From Pseudolabrys sp. (GTDB taxonomy: Bacteria > Pseudomonadota > Alphaproteobacteria > Rhizobiales > Xanthobacteraceae): a DNA stretch of 42,940 bases. Shown here in pieces: positions 34,412-42,800 of the stretch (positions are counted from its first letter, which is position 1; each line of letters opens with the position of its first letter). The position numbers and the translations under genes were made by a program. The notes under the pieces are model-generated. The model did no database searches. It had not been told where the DNA came from and saw only the letters and a list, made by a program, of their open reading frames with translations. The stretch covers positions 1 to 42,940 of the forward strand of contig JAURVZ010000078.1 of the NCBI GenBank assembly GCA_030655215.1, written 5' to 3'.

Positions 34412-34486
34412 CCGTTCGTCCCCGCGAAAGCGGGGACCCAGCCCTTTAGCGAAGTTCTGGGTCCCCGCTTTCGCGGGGACGAACGG
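34412..34486. repeat. Perfect 30-bp inverted repeat of GAAA-loop hairpins
   Basis: Positions 34412-34441 and 34457-34486 are exact inverted copies around a 15-nt spacer. Each arm also folds alone as GTCCCCGC-GAAA-GCGGGGAC (or TTTC on the complement), so the RNA could form one long hairpin or two short ones. It fills the gap between ybgC and ogt. This palindrome type is frequent in Bradyrhizobium-like genomes (from memory). Confidence 0.9.
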
Positions 34487-34512
34487 AGTGTGGGCCAACA
34501 TTCGAAAGATAA

Positions 34513-34983
34513 TCAAACGGCCGCAGTCGCGCCGCCCGATTCCTGATCGGCCTTCATGGCAATGCGCAACGGCTTGGGGATTGGCTTGGCCCGCCCGCCG
34601 GACACGAAGGCCACCTGGACATGCGCCTCAACCAGCAAATCATCGCCGCGCATCACCTTCTGATGCAAGGTGATCGACGCGCCCTTGACCACTTCCGGCG
34701 TTGTCAGAATTTCCAGCACGTCGTCCATATGCGCCGGCTTCTTGAAGCTGATGTCCATGTGGCGCACGACGAAAGCAAAGCCGGGCGCTTCACTCGCCGC
34801 CTGCTCGAACAGCGCGCGATGATCATTGCCCAACAGCCGCAGATAATTGGTCCGCCCGCGCTCCATGAAACGCAAATAGCTGGCGTGATAGACGACGCCG
34901 GAAAAATCCGTGTCTTCGTAATAGACGCGGACATGCTGTCTGTGCAGACCGTCGCCCAGAAGGCCGTCGAGATGAGCCGTCAT
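34513..34983 (-). CDS. ybgC: Tol-Pal system-associated acyl-CoA thioesterase YbgC
   Basis: YbgC is a hotdog-fold acyl-CoA thioesterase encoded with Tol-Pal in most proteobacteria; it probably acts on phospholipid-synthesis intermediates at the inner membrane. The 156-residue product has the family signature VYYEDTDFSGVVYHASYLRF at about 20-39, with the DTD acid pair at 24-26. The ATG at 34983 overlaps the NUDIX stop by 4 nt. Here it is separated from tolQ by about 2.4 kb (ogt, tetR, DUF2852) and instead ends a ruv-headed chain. Confidence 0.93.
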   Translation of the reverse strand: MTAHLDGLLGDGLHRQHVRVYYEDTDFSGVVYHASYLRFMERGRTNYLRLLGNDHRALFEQAASEAPGFAFVVRHMDISFKKPAHMDDVLEILTTPEVVKGASITLHQKVMRGDDLLVEAHVQVAFVSGGRAKPIPKPLRIAMKADQESGGATAAV

Positions 34984-35384
34984 CCCGCAACTCCCGCCAG
35001 CGGCAACACATGGTCGCGCGTCAACGGCGCATAGTTTAGCGCGGGCAAAGCGCGCGGATCGACCCACACCATTTCCTCGATCTCGGCCTTCGGCGCGATG
35101 ACTCCTTCGACATCGACCGCATAGACGGAAGCGCGCACGCGGAAACCCGGCTCGTTCGCCGCAACGCATTCGAAATCACCAAGCGGCCGCGCACTGTCCG
35201 CTGTGACGCGGCAACCCAGCTCCTCGACGATCTCGCGCGACAGCGCTGCAGCATCACTTTCGCCGGCGTCGCGCTTGCCACCCGGTTGCATGAAGGCATG
35301 TGTGCCGCGTTTGCGGACCAGCAGCACGCGGCCGCTCTCATCGCGAATGAGCGCCGCAACGACGTCGATCACGCGCTCGCTCAT
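34980..35384 (-). CDS. NUDIX hydrolase (MutT-like)
   Basis: A 134-residue NUDIX pyrophosphohydrolase. The Nudix box G-x5-E-x7-REUxEExG is complete at residues 36-57 (GKRDAGE through REIVEELG). It likely cleaves a nucleoside-diphosphate derivative; removal of damaged nucleotides is a reasonable guess in a DNA-repair operon but unproven. Both ends make 4-nt overlaps (with ruvB upstream and ybgC downstream), fixing the start at 35384. Confidence 0.9.
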   Translation of the reverse strand: MSERVIDVVAALIRDESGRVLLVRKRGTHAFMQPGGKRDAGESDAAALSREIVEELGCRVTADSARPLGDFECVAANEPGFRVRASVYAVDVEGVIAPKAEIEEMVWVDPRALPALNYAPLTRDHVLPLAGVAG

Positions 35385-36421
35385 TCTTCGTCTCCGGCGA
35401 ACAGGCCGAACTGGCTGGCATCGCGCTGCGGCTCTTTCATGCCGAGATGCGTGAAGGCCTGCGGCGTCAGCAGGCGGCCGCGCGGCGTGCGCTGCAGGAA
35501 GCCCTTCTGAATGAGATAGGGCTCGATGATGTCCTCGAGCGCATCGCGCGGCTCCGACAGGCCTGCGGCAATCGTCTCAACACCAACAGGACCACCGGCA
35601 TAATTCTCGGCGATCATCCGCAGATAACGCCGGTCCATCGCATCAAGCCCGCTGGCATCGACTTCCAAAGCCTGCAACGCCTTGTCAGCAATCTTGCGGT
35701 CGACCGCCTTGTCGCCGTCAACATGGGCGAAGTCGCGCACGCGGCGCAGCAGGCGGCCGGCAATGCGCGGTGTGCCGCGCGCGCGCTTGGCGATTTCATT
35801 GGCGCCGTCCGGCGTCATGCCGAAGCCGAGCACGCGGGCGCCGCGCGACACGATCAGTTCGAGCTCGGCATCGGTATAGAAATTCAGCCGCACCGGAATG
35901 CCGAAGCGGTCGCGCAATGGATTGGTCAGCAGGCCGGCGCGCGTCGTTGCGCCGACAAGCGTGAACGGCGACAGATCGATCTTGACCGAACGCGCCGCAG
36001 GTCCCTCACCGATGATGAGATCGAGCTGGAAGTCCTCCATCGCCGGATAGAGAATTTCCTCGACCTGCGGGCTGAGCCGATGAATTTCGTCGATGAAGAG
36101 AACATCGCGCGGTTCGAGATTGGTCAGCAGCGCCGCAAGATCGCCGGCTTTGGCAATGACCGGGCCGGAGGTGGCGCGGAAATTGACGCCGAGTTCGCGG
36201 GCGACGATCTGCGCCAAGGTCGTCTTGCCCAAACCCGGCGGGCCGACGAACAACACATGGTCAAGCGCTTCCTGCCGCGCCTTGGCCGCTTCGATAAACA
36301 CGCTCAGGTTGGCGCGGGCTTTTTCCTGGCCGATGAATTCGGAAAGCTTCTGCGGACGCAAGCTGGCGTCAACGTCGTCTTCACGTTTCTCGCCGGCGAT
36401 GAGGCGCGGGTTTGAACTCAC
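35381..36421 (-). CDS. ruvB: Holliday junction branch-migration helicase RuvB
   Basis: RuvB is the AAA+ motor that drives branch migration with RuvA. The 346-residue protein has Walker [13 protein letters not shown] at about 59-70, Walker [11 protein letters not shown], sensor [20 protein letters not shown] and a C-terminal winged helix ([17 protein letters not shown]). The GTG at 36421 is chosen because it overlaps the deaminase stop as GTGA and gives the family N-terminus; upstream in-frame starts lie within the deaminase gene. Confidence 0.97.
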   Translation of the reverse strand: MSSNPRLIAGEKREDDVDASLRPQKLSEFIGQEKARANLSVFIEAAKARQEALDHVLFVGPPGLGKTTLAQIVARELGVNFRATSGPVIAKAGDLAALLTNLEPRDVLFIDEIHRLSPQVEEILYPAMEDFQLDLIIGEGPAARSVKIDLSPFTLVGATTRAGLLTNPLRDRFGIPVRLNFYTDAELELIVSRGARVLGFGMTPDGANEIAKRARGTPRIAGRLLRRVRDFAHVDGDKAVDRKIADKALQALEVDASGLDAMDRRYLRMIAENYAGGPVGVETIAAGLSEPRDALEDIIEPYLIQKGFLQRTPRGRLLTPQAFTHLGMKEPQRDASQFGLFAGDEE

Positions 36422-36840
36422 GTCATGCCCCGGCGGTATTTGTTCGGCAGCAGGTCGCCGATCGTCGTCACGCCTGGCGTCTTGCCGTTCGGCACGATGA
36501 CGCGCGCCTTGGCGTCGTAGTCGTGGATGAGTTCGCGGCAGGCGCCGCACGGCGACACCACGGCGATGTCGCCTTTCTCGCCGGGCTTCGGATGGCGCAC
36601 GGCGACAATAGTGTCGATGCCGTTGTCGCCCTCGGCTGTCAGCGCGGTGCCGATACAGATCGCCTCGGCGCAAACCGCGCCACGCCCGACATAGGCATCG
36701 AGATTGACCCCGGTGATGACGCGGCCGTCGCGCGTGCGCATCGCCGCGCCGACCTCCTGCCAGTCATTGCGATAACGCGCCTTGATCGCCTTTGTGGCGG
36801 CGTCGATCAGTTCATGGTCCTTGGCCGACAGCTTACTCAT
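36418..36840 (-). CDS. Cytidine/blasticidin-S deaminase-like zinc enzyme
   Basis: A 140-residue zinc deaminase. The catalytic motif is [11 protein letters not shown] with Cys57 and Glu59 (Cys in place of His as in tetrameric enzymes), and the second zinc pair is SPCGACREL with Cys98 and Cys101. From memory, the aligned blocks and the C-terminal GDLLPNKY resemble blasticidin-S deaminase (CAELVVLGTA, SPCGRCRQ, ELLPSGY) more than standard cytidine deaminase. It is wedged between ruvA and ruvB with 4-nt overlaps at both ends. Substrate is uncertain: cytidine, a modified or damaged cytosine nucleoside, or an antibiotic. Confidence 0.85.
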   Translation of the reverse strand: MSKLSAKDHELIDAATKAIKARYRNDWQEVGAAMRTRDGRVITGVNLDAYVGRGAVCAEAICIGTALTAEGDNGIDTIVAVRHPKPGEKGDIAVVSPCGACRELIHDYDAKARVIVPNGKTPGVTTIGDLLPNKYRRGMT

Positions 36841-37454
36841 TTCGCCAACTCTTTCAGTCCCTGCCGGATCAGGGCCGGCACTTCAGCGCCGTCTCCCAGT
36901 TCCCGCGCAGCCGCGGCAATCGCCGACGCTGCCTGCGGCTGGGCATAGCCGAGATTGACCAAAGCCGACACCGCATCCATCACCGGCCGCGGCGCGCGCT
37001 TCTCATCGAGCGCGCCCGCGAGATGCGCGGCACCCGCATCGATGTCGGCGAAGGCCGGCACCTTGTCCTTCAGTTCCGTGACGATGCGCTCCGCCACCTT
37101 GGCGCCGACGCCGGGCGAACGCGACACCGCCGCCTTGTCGCGCATCGAAATCGCCGTCGCCAATTCGCCGATCTTCAGCGTCGACAGGATCGACAGCGCC
37201 ACCTTGGCGCCAACGCCCTGCACGGTTTGCAACAGCCGGAACCATTCGCGCTCGCTGTCGGAGGCAAAGCCGAAGAGCTTGATCTGGTCCTCGCGCACGT
37301 AAGTTTCAATGGAGAGCGTCGCGCCTTCGCCGACATGCGGCAGCATCGACAATGTGCGCGCCGAGCAATGCACCTGATAGCCGACGCCGTTGACGTCGAG
37401 GATCAGGAAATCGGTGCCGAACGAGTCGACGATACCCTTCAATTTGCCGATCAT
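36837..37454 (-). CDS. ruvA: Holliday junction branch-migration protein RuvA
   Basis: RuvA binds four-way junctions and loads RuvB. The 205-residue protein starts [11 protein letters not shown] (OB-fold domain I, about 1-63), has helix-hairpin-helix domain II ([17 protein letters not shown] and [21 protein letters not shown]) and a flexible C-terminal domain III ([19 protein letters not shown]) that contacts RuvB. The ATG at 37454 overlaps the ruvC stop by 4 nt. Confidence 0.96.
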   Translation of the reverse strand: MIGKLKGIVDSFGTDFLILDVNGVGYQVHCSARTLSMLPHVGEGATLSIETYVREDQIKLFGFASDSEREWFRLLQTVQGVGAKVALSILSTLKIGELATAISMRDKAAVSRSPGVGAKVAERIVTELKDKVPAFADIDAGAAHLAGALDEKRAPRPVMDAVSALVNLGYAQPQAASAIAAAARELGDGAEVPALIRQGLKELAK

Positions 37455-37960
37455 TGCGCCACTGCCTTCAACACGACACTGACGCGATGATGCGCATGGC
37501 AAATGGCGATCGCCAGCGCATCGGCGGCGTCTTCCGATTGCGGATCGGCCTTCGGCAACAGGATGCCGATCATCATGCGGATTTGCGCCTTGTCGGCATG
37601 TCCCGCGCCGACCACCGTCTTCTTCACCAGATTGGGCGCGTATTCGGCAACCACAAGCCCCATGCGCGACGGCACCAGCATGGCGATGCCGCGGGCCTGG
37701 CCGAGCTTCAGGGTCGAGGCGCCATTGCCGTTGACGAAGGTGTTTTCCACCGCGGCTTCTTCCGGCGCATATTGCTGGATCACCGCGATCAGCCCGTCAT
37801 GGATGGCCACCAGCCGCGCCCCCAGGCTGGCGCGCTCGCTGGTTTCCACCGAGCCGCAGGCGACGTGCATCAGCCTGTTGCCGTCGCTTTCGATCAGGCC
37901 CCAGCCGGTGCGGCGGAGGCCCGGATCGATGCCGAGTATGCGAATCGCCGGTCTGCCCAT
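37451..37960 (-). CDS. ruvC: Crossover junction endodeoxyribonuclease RuvC
   Basis: RuvC is the dimeric resolvase that nicks Holliday junctions. The 169-residue protein has the first catalytic Asp (Asp12) in [14 protein letters not shown], the Glu in [20 protein letters not shown], and the C-terminal Asp pair in [16 protein letters not shown]. The ATG at 37960 begins the fold; longer in-frame starts reach into the divergent gap. It heads the six-gene ruvC-ruvA-deaminase-ruvB-NUDIX-ybgC chain. Confidence 0.96.
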   Translation of the reverse strand: MGRPAIRILGIDPGLRRTGWGLIESDGNRLMHVACGSVETSERASLGARLVAIHDGLIAVIQQYAPEEAAVENTFVNGNGASTLKLGQARGIAMLVPSRMGLVVAEYAPNLVKKTVVGAGHADKAQIRMMIGILLPKADPQSEDAADALAIAICHAHHRVSVVLKAVAQ

Positions 37961-38108
37961 GCCCGTTGATAGCCCATAAGGCCGCCGGGCCAGAAGGCCC
38001 GTCCTGCACGATATGGCGGAACGGCGGAAAATGCGCCGGTTCGCCGGGTTGCACGAACCGCCCGACTTCTGCATCAAGTGAGGGTTCCTCCTGTTGCACG
38101 GCCCGCCC

Positions 38109-38957
38109 ATGACACCCGGACTTCTTTTTGCGCTCGGCGCCATGCTCTGCTTCGGCGTCAGCGACGTCCTCTACAAGCGCGCGGCAGCAACGGGCGTCGG
38201 CGCGGCGCAGTTCGTCATGCTGCAAGCCTGGGTGTTCGCGCCCGCGATCAACATCTATGCCTTCGCGACCGGCACGCTCGACGTGCATTGGTCGGCCGCC
38301 TGGGGATCGCTCGCCGGCGTATTTTCGCTGGTCGCCTTCTACAATTTCGCGCGCAGTCTTAAGGATGGCGCGGTCAGCACCAATGCGCCGATCTTCCGGC
38401 TGAACTTCACCCTCACTGCTCTGCTGGCGATTCTGCTGCTCGGCGAAACGCTGACGCCCGCCAAGGCCGGCGCGCTGGCCTGCGCCCTGGTTGCGGTGTG
38501 GCTACTGCTGGGCGAACCCGGCGCCGCGCGCAGCGGCATCAAGCTCGCCTCGCTGACCCGCGTACTGGTCGCCACCGTAGCGATGGCCTTCGCCAACCTG
38601 TTTTACAAAGTCGGCCTGCAACACGGGGCACTGCCGGAAACCATGGTGGCGGCGCAAGCCTGGGCGTTCTCATCGCTGGCGACGATGCTCGCTGTGATGC
38701 AGGAGCGCCGCTTACGGCTGACGCCGGCGGCATGGCCCTATTCGGCGCCTGCCGCCGTCGCGTTGCTCATCGGCTTCGTGTTACTGCTGCACGGCCTGTC
38801 GCGCGGTCAGGCCAGCGTACTGGTGCCGGTGGCGCAGATGAGCTTCGTGTTCACAGCGCTGATCGGCGTGGTGCTGTTCCGCGAACATCTCAATAACCGC
38901 AAGCGGCTTGGCCTCGCGGTCGCCGTCGGCGCACTGGCCTTGTTCGCGATCAGCTGA
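38109..38957 (+). CDS. EamA/DMT family transporter
   Basis: A 282-residue inner-membrane protein with about ten helices in two EamA-type halves (first [21 protein letters not shown], second [20 protein letters not shown]). Such proteins export amino acids, nucleotide precursors or other metabolites; specificity is not predictable. The ATG at 38109 was chosen over a TTG at 38094. It interrupts the common yebC-ruvC neighbourhood in the opposite orientation, and its stop lies 2 bp from the convergent yebC stop. Confidence 0.88.
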   Translation: MTPGLLFALGAMLCFGVSDVLYKRAAATGVGAAQFVMLQAWVFAPAINIYAFATGTLDVHWSAAWGSLAGVFSLVAFYNFARSLKDGAVSTNAPIFRLNFTLTALLAILLLGETLTPAKAGALACALVAVWLLLGEPGAARSGIKLASLTRVLVATVAMAFANLFYKVGLQHGALPETMVAAQAWAFSSLATMLAVMQERRLRLTPAAWPYSAPAAVALLIGFVLLLHGLSRGQASVLVPVAQMSFVFTALIGVVLFREHLNNRKRLGLAVAVGALALFAIS

Positions 38958-38959
38958 CG

Positions 38960-39706
38960 CTACTCGCCCATCTTCTGCATCAGCGCGTCGGACACTTCGA
39001 AATTGGCGAAGACGTTCTGCACGTCGTCGTCATCGTCCAGCGCCTGCATCAGCTTCAGCATCTTCTCGCCGGCTTCGTCGCTGAGCATCACGGTGTTCTG
39101 CGGCTTCCAGATCATCGCCGCCTTGCGCGCTTCGCCGTACTTGGCTTCCAGCGCCTTGGCGACCTCACGCAAGGTCTCATGCGTGGTGAACACCTGATGG
39201 CCGTCCTCGGTCGAGGACACATCCTCGGCACCGGCTTCGATCGCCGCTTCCAGCATCGCATCGGCATCCGCGATCTTGGCGTCGTACTCGACAACACCAA
39301 TATGGTCGAACATGAACGCGACCGACCCGGTGGTGCCGAGATTGCCCCCCGACTTGGTGAAAGCCGAGCGCACTTCGCTGGCGGTACGGTTGTGGTTGTC
39401 GGTCAGCGCCTCAACAATGACCGCGATGCCGCCCGGGCCGTAGCCCTCATAGCGCATATCGTCATAGCTCTCGGACTCCGAGCCGGACGCCTTCTTGATG
39501 GCGCGCTCGATATTGTCCTTCGGCATGTTCTCGGCGCGGGCTTCCAGGATCGCCGCGCGCAGGCGCGGGTTGAAGGCCGGGTCAGGCTGGCCGAGCTTGG
39601 CCGCGACCGTGATTTCACGCGCCAGCTTGCCGAACACCTTGGAGCGGACTTTGTCCTGCTTCCCCTTGCGGTGCATGATGTTTTTGAATTGGGAATGACC
39701 GGCCAT
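38960..39706 (-). CDS. yebC: YebC/PmpR family protein
   Basis: A 248-residue member of the YebC/PmpR/TACO1 family, with [21 protein letters not shown] at the start (family hallmark), [36 protein letters not shown] and an acidic C-terminal portion. Members act as DNA-binding regulators or as ribosome-associated factors that relieve stalling at proline stretches. Homologues usually neighbour ruvC, which is about 1.3 kb away here with an EamA gene between. Confidence 0.95.
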   Translation of the reverse strand: MAGHSQFKNIMHRKGKQDKVRSKVFGKLAREITVAAKLGQPDPAFNPRLRAAILEARAENMPKDNIERAIKKASGSESESYDDMRYEGYGPGGIAVIVEALTDNHNRTASEVRSAFTKSGGNLGTTGSVAFMFDHIGVVEYDAKIADADAMLEAAIEAGAEDVSSTEDGHQVFTTHETLREVAKALEAKYGEARKAAMIWKPQNTVMLSDEAGEKMLKLMQALDDDDDVQNVFANFEVSDALMQKMGE

Positions 39707-39775
39707 GAGACGCTCTGCGCTGGATAGTGGAACCGGCGCGGTTATAGAGCGGGTCGGCTGGAAAATAAACTGGGG

Positions 39776-41128
39776 TTAGCCCGCCACCGCCACATTGCGC
39801 AGCAGCTCTTCCACCCGCGCAGCAACCTTGCCGACATTGCGGTGAACCCGCGCTTTGTAGCGCATCACCGCGTCGCGCTCGACCATGAAGAACTGCTTCT
39901 CCGGATAGGTGCGGCCGAAAATATCGATCAGCATGCTGCGGAATTTGCCGGACACCACGCCCGGCATGCCGCCTGACGCCTCCTCGGCATAGGCCGCATA
40001 GTGAGCGGAGGTCAGCGCGCAGAGCAGCGGATGCAGCCGCGCCGAATAGACCTGCTTGTGGCGCTGGATGGCCTGGATGGTGCGGTCGAGCGGCAGGTCG
40101 GCGGCAATATCGATGCCGATCTGCAACGGGTCGTCGAGCGTCGCCTCAGTCAGCGGGAACTGATCAATCATCCAGTCGCCGAGATGCACGGCATTGCTGC
40201 GGCCGCGGCCATACATCAGCACGTCGTCTTCATAGGGCGCGTACCAGGTGTCGAGCCGGTCGATGACACGGTCCAGCGCCGGGCGCGGGATCAGTTCGCG
40301 GTACTGCGTGCCGAAAATGCCGATCGCCGACTTGGCGCGCGACAGGATCTGCAGAATGTCGTCGCCGAGCAGCGGCTGGAACAGGCAGTTGCCGACGCCA
40401 AGCACGACCAGGTCATATTGATCGCGCGCCTGCGCCAGTGTTTTGAATGTCAGGTGATGCACATTGGCTTCGCCCGGCAGCACCGAATTGATCATGTGCA
40501 GGCCGAGCCGGTCGCCAAACGTGCCGGCATCGCTTCCTGACACGACGGCAATGTTGCACGCCGTCACCGGCGCGATGCGGTGCGACTGCGTCAGCCGCAT
40601 CAGCATCTGCGTGCCGTCGACCGGCGCCGTGCATTCGATGCGAAAGCCATGGCGATCGAACAGCCGCGCCAGTTCAAAATAGCTCAGGTGATTGACGAAG
40701 CTGCGCGCCGCGCGCCCCTCGCCGCTCAACAGATTGGTTGGGTGATAGCTGAGGATGACGTCCTGGCCGCCGGCGCGCAGTTGCGCGAACAACGCGTCGA
40801 GATCGATTGTCTGTTCGAGAATGCCGAGAGCGACGACGATGTCGGACTGCGCCGCCGCGCTGGTTTGAAATTCACCGCCGGCGAGATCGCCAATCAGCGA
40901 ACCCTTGCCATGCGCAAAGCTGTCAGCGGCCTGATAGGCACAGCCGAGCGGCAAAAGATCGCGCAATGTCTCACCGCCACCGGCGCCAAGATCGAGCACG
41001 CGGGTGCCGGAAGGGATGAATTGCGAGGCCAGTTCGGCGCGCGGATCGATCTTCGACGGCGCGTCCGGACGGCGGGCATCGTCAATGACAGAGACGAGCG
41101 CAAGATTGGCGTTGACGTGCAGTGCCAT
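39776..41128 (-). CDS. Methyltransferase plus polysaccharide pyruvyl-transferase-like fusion protein
   Basis: A 450-residue, apparently cytosolic protein I know only as uncharacterised. Residues about 25-185 look like a class I SAM methyltransferase: VLDLGAGGGETLRDLLP at 44-60, SDIVVALGILEQTIDL and the NLLSGEGRAARSFVNHLSY segment. Residues about 190-415 recall the polysaccharide pyruvyl-transferase/GT-B-like fold: SGSDAGTFGDRLGLHMIN, YDLVVLGVGNCLFQPLLGDD, IGIFGTQYRELI, and YSARLHPLLCALTSA with the S-x-R-x-H motif (362-366). A role in modifying a surface glycan or lipid-linked sugar is inference. The ATG at 41128 is preferred to a GTG at 41134. A CtrA-type box lies 95 bp upstream. Confidence 0.72.
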   Translation of the reverse strand: MALHVNANLALVSVIDDARRPDAPSKIDPRAELASQFIPSGTRVLDLGAGGGETLRDLLPLGCAYQAADSFAHGKGSLIGDLAGGEFQTSAAAQSDIVVALGILEQTIDLDALFAQLRAGGQDVILSYHPTNLLSGEGRAARSFVNHLSYFELARLFDRHGFRIECTAPVDGTQMLMRLTQSHRIAPVTACNIAVVSGSDAGTFGDRLGLHMINSVLPGEANVHHLTFKTLAQARDQYDLVVLGVGNCLFQPLLGDDILQILSRAKSAIGIFGTQYRELIPRPALDRVIDRLDTWYAPYEDDVLMYGRGRSNAVHLGDWMIDQFPLTEATLDDPLQIGIDIAADLPLDRTIQAIQRHKQVYSARLHPLLCALTSAHYAAYAEEASGGMPGVVSGKFRSMLIDIFGRTYPEKQFFMVERDAVMRYKARVHRNVGKVAARVEELLRNVAVAG

Positions 41129-41222
41129 GGTCACCGTGCCGAGAGCTTGACCGGACTCTGCACAAACCGGCGAGAATGAACGGCGCGCATCGCCGCGCGC
41201 CCGCGTTCATAGAGCGTCAACT

Positions 41223-41241
41223 ATGGTTAACAATTGGTTAA
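41223..41241 (-). promoter_or_regulatory. CtrA-type box TTAA-N7-TTAA with TTAACCAT half-site
   Basis: TTAA-CAATTGG-TTAA (41227-41241) matches the full CtrA consensus, and on the minus strand its outer half reads TTAACCAT (41230-41223). It is in the 137-bp gap between ymdB-like and fusion genes, 95 bp before the latter's ATG. Confidence 0.6.
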
Positions 41242-41265
41242 TAGCGTGCTGGCGCGCGCAAAACG

Positions 41266-42081
41266 TTACCAGAAGCTCGGCCGCGCTTCTTCGAGCAAGC
41301 CACCGATGCGCACGGCGCCGACTTTCTTGGCGAGCCCGGTCTTGGCATCGGTCTCGACCGCGACACCGCACATCGTCGCCGGCCCCGACGCAGCCTCAAA
41401 TTTCGAGCCCGGCAATTTGCGCAGGAAGCGGCTGAGCGGTTCGTCCTTGACCATGCCGATCACGGAATCAAAATCACCGGTCATGCCTGCATCAGTCATG
41501 AAGGCCGTGCCGCCGGCGAGAATGCGGTGATCGGATGTCGGCACATGCGTATGCGTGCCGACAACGAGGGAGGCGCGGCCGTCGCAGAAATAACCCATCG
41601 CCTGCTTCTCGCTGGTCGCTTCGCAATGCATGTCGACGACAATGGCGTCAGCTTGCCCCAGCGGACACGCGGATATCTCGCGTTCGACGCCGGCGAAGGG
41701 GTCGTCCATCGCGTCCATGTACACCCGGCCCATCGCATTGATGACCAGCGCGCGCTGGCCGTTCTTGCAATCGACTAAAGCTGCGCCGCGGCCGGGCGTA
41801 CCCTTCGGATAATTGGTCGGACGGACCAGGCGCGGCGCGCGCTCGATGAATACCAGCGCCTCGCGCTGATCCCATGAATGATTGCCGAGCGTGATGGCAT
41901 CGGCACCGGCATCGATGAATTCGTTATAGATCGTTTCGGTGATGCCGAAGCCGCCGGCGGCGTTCTCGCCGTTGATGACGACGAGGTCGAGCTTCCAGTC
42001 GCGGATCAGTTTGGGTAGGCGCTCGAGCACAATGGTGCGCCCGGAGCGGCCGACAACGTCGCCAATAAACAAGATACGCAT
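41266..42081 (-). CDS. YmdB-type (TIGR00282) metallophosphoesterase
   Basis: A 271-residue calcineurin-like phosphoesterase of the YmdB family (Bacillus YmdB and Deinococcus DR1281 hydrolyse 2',3'-cyclic nucleotides). Metal motifs are MRILFIGDVVGRSG, VINGENAAGG, ITLGNHSWDQ, VVDMHCEATSEKQAMGYF and VGTHTHVPTSD. Length is typical. It follows the cyclo-ligase gene after 12 bp, a common alphaproteobacterial pairing, and is likely cotranscribed with it. Confidence 0.93.
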   Translation of the reverse strand: MRILFIGDVVGRSGRTIVLERLPKLIRDWKLDLVVINGENAAGGFGITETIYNEFIDAGADAITLGNHSWDQREALVFIERAPRLVRPTNYPKGTPGRGAALVDCKNGQRALVINAMGRVYMDAMDDPFAGVEREISACPLGQADAIVVDMHCEATSEKQAMGYFCDGRASLVVGTHTHVPTSDHRILAGGTAFMTDAGMTGDFDSVIGMVKDEPLSRFLRKLPGSKFEAASGPATMCGVAVETDAKTGLAKKVGAVRIGGLLEEARPSFW

Positions 42082-42093
42082 ACGAGAAATTAC

Positions 42094-42690
42094 CTACCGG
42101 AAAGCGATGATCTCGCGCTCCGTTAGCACGAAGTCGAGACGCTCGTCGCGGTCCGTGGCCGGAACCTGCGGAATTTCCTGCACGGCAAAGGCCATGCCGA
42201 TGGCGATGACCTTCTTCTCGGCGCGCAAGGCGGCAAGCGTCATGTCGTAATAGCCGGCGCCATAGCCGATGCGCTGGCCTTCGCGGTCAAAGGCGGCCAG
42301 CGGCACGATGACGAAATCGGGTGCGACCTCCGGCGCCTCCGGCACCGGTTCGCGGATGCCCCACTGCCCGGCTTTGAAAGCGTCGCCGATTTTCCAGGCG
42401 CGCATGATCAGCGGCTTGCCGCGGCCGTCGATGGCCGGCAGCGCCAGCAGCGCGCCGGCCTCGGTCAGCTTGCGCAGCAGCAGTAGCGGATTGATTTCGG
42501 TTTTCATCGGCATGAAGCCGGAGACGATTGCGCCGGGCGGCACCTCAACCGGCAGGCCCCGCGCGGCGATTGTCTCTGCCGCCGCCTGGCGCTCGGCCAC
42601 CGGCATGGCATCGCGCAGTGCCAGGACTTGGGCTCGCAGCGCTGATTTTTGTTCGGAAATTGTTGGTGCGTTCAATTCTTGCTCCGTCAT
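42094..42690 (-). CDS. 5-formyltetrahydrofolate cyclo-ligase
   Basis: The enzyme (Fau/YgfA/MTHFS) converts 5-formyl-THF to 5,10-methenyl-THF with ATP, recycling an inhibitory folate. The 198-residue protein has KSALRAQVLALRDAM near the N-terminus, FMPMKTEINPLLLL (substrate pocket) and the ATP/phosphate motif GYGAGYYDMTL. The ATG at 42690 lies inside the REP-like element and has no Shine-Dalgarno; a TTG at 42675 has GGAG 6 nt upstream and would shorten it by five residues. Proximity to 6S RNA is the ancestral arrangement. Confidence 0.92.
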   Translation of the reverse strand: MTEQELNAPTISEQKSALRAQVLALRDAMPVAERQAAAETIAARGLPVEVPPGAIVSGFMPMKTEINPLLLLRKLTEAGALLALPAIDGRGKPLIMRAWKIGDAFKAGQWGIREPVPEAPEVAPDFVIVPLAAFDREGQRIGYGAGYYDMTLAALRAEKKVIAIGMAFAVQEIPQVPATDRDERLDFVLTEREIIAFR

Positions 42691-42774
42691 GCCCGGACTT
42701 GTTCCGGGCATCCACGACTTGTCGGTGTCGCATCAAAGCAAGACGTGGATGGCCGGGACAAGCCCGGCCATGAC
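42686..42774. repeat. REP-like paired hairpin, copy 3
   Basis: Two 31-nt halves, 42686-42716 (GTCATGCCCGG...CCACG) and 42744-42774 (CGTGGATGGCCGG...CATGAC), face each other around a 27-nt centre, as in copy 1 but in opposite orientation. Each half forms its own hairpin. Its terminal GTCAT supplies the annotated cyclo-ligase start codon. It lies between 6S RNA and the cyclo-ligase. Confidence 0.87.
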
Positions 42775-42800
42775 GAATTGAGTACCACCACGAGATTATA

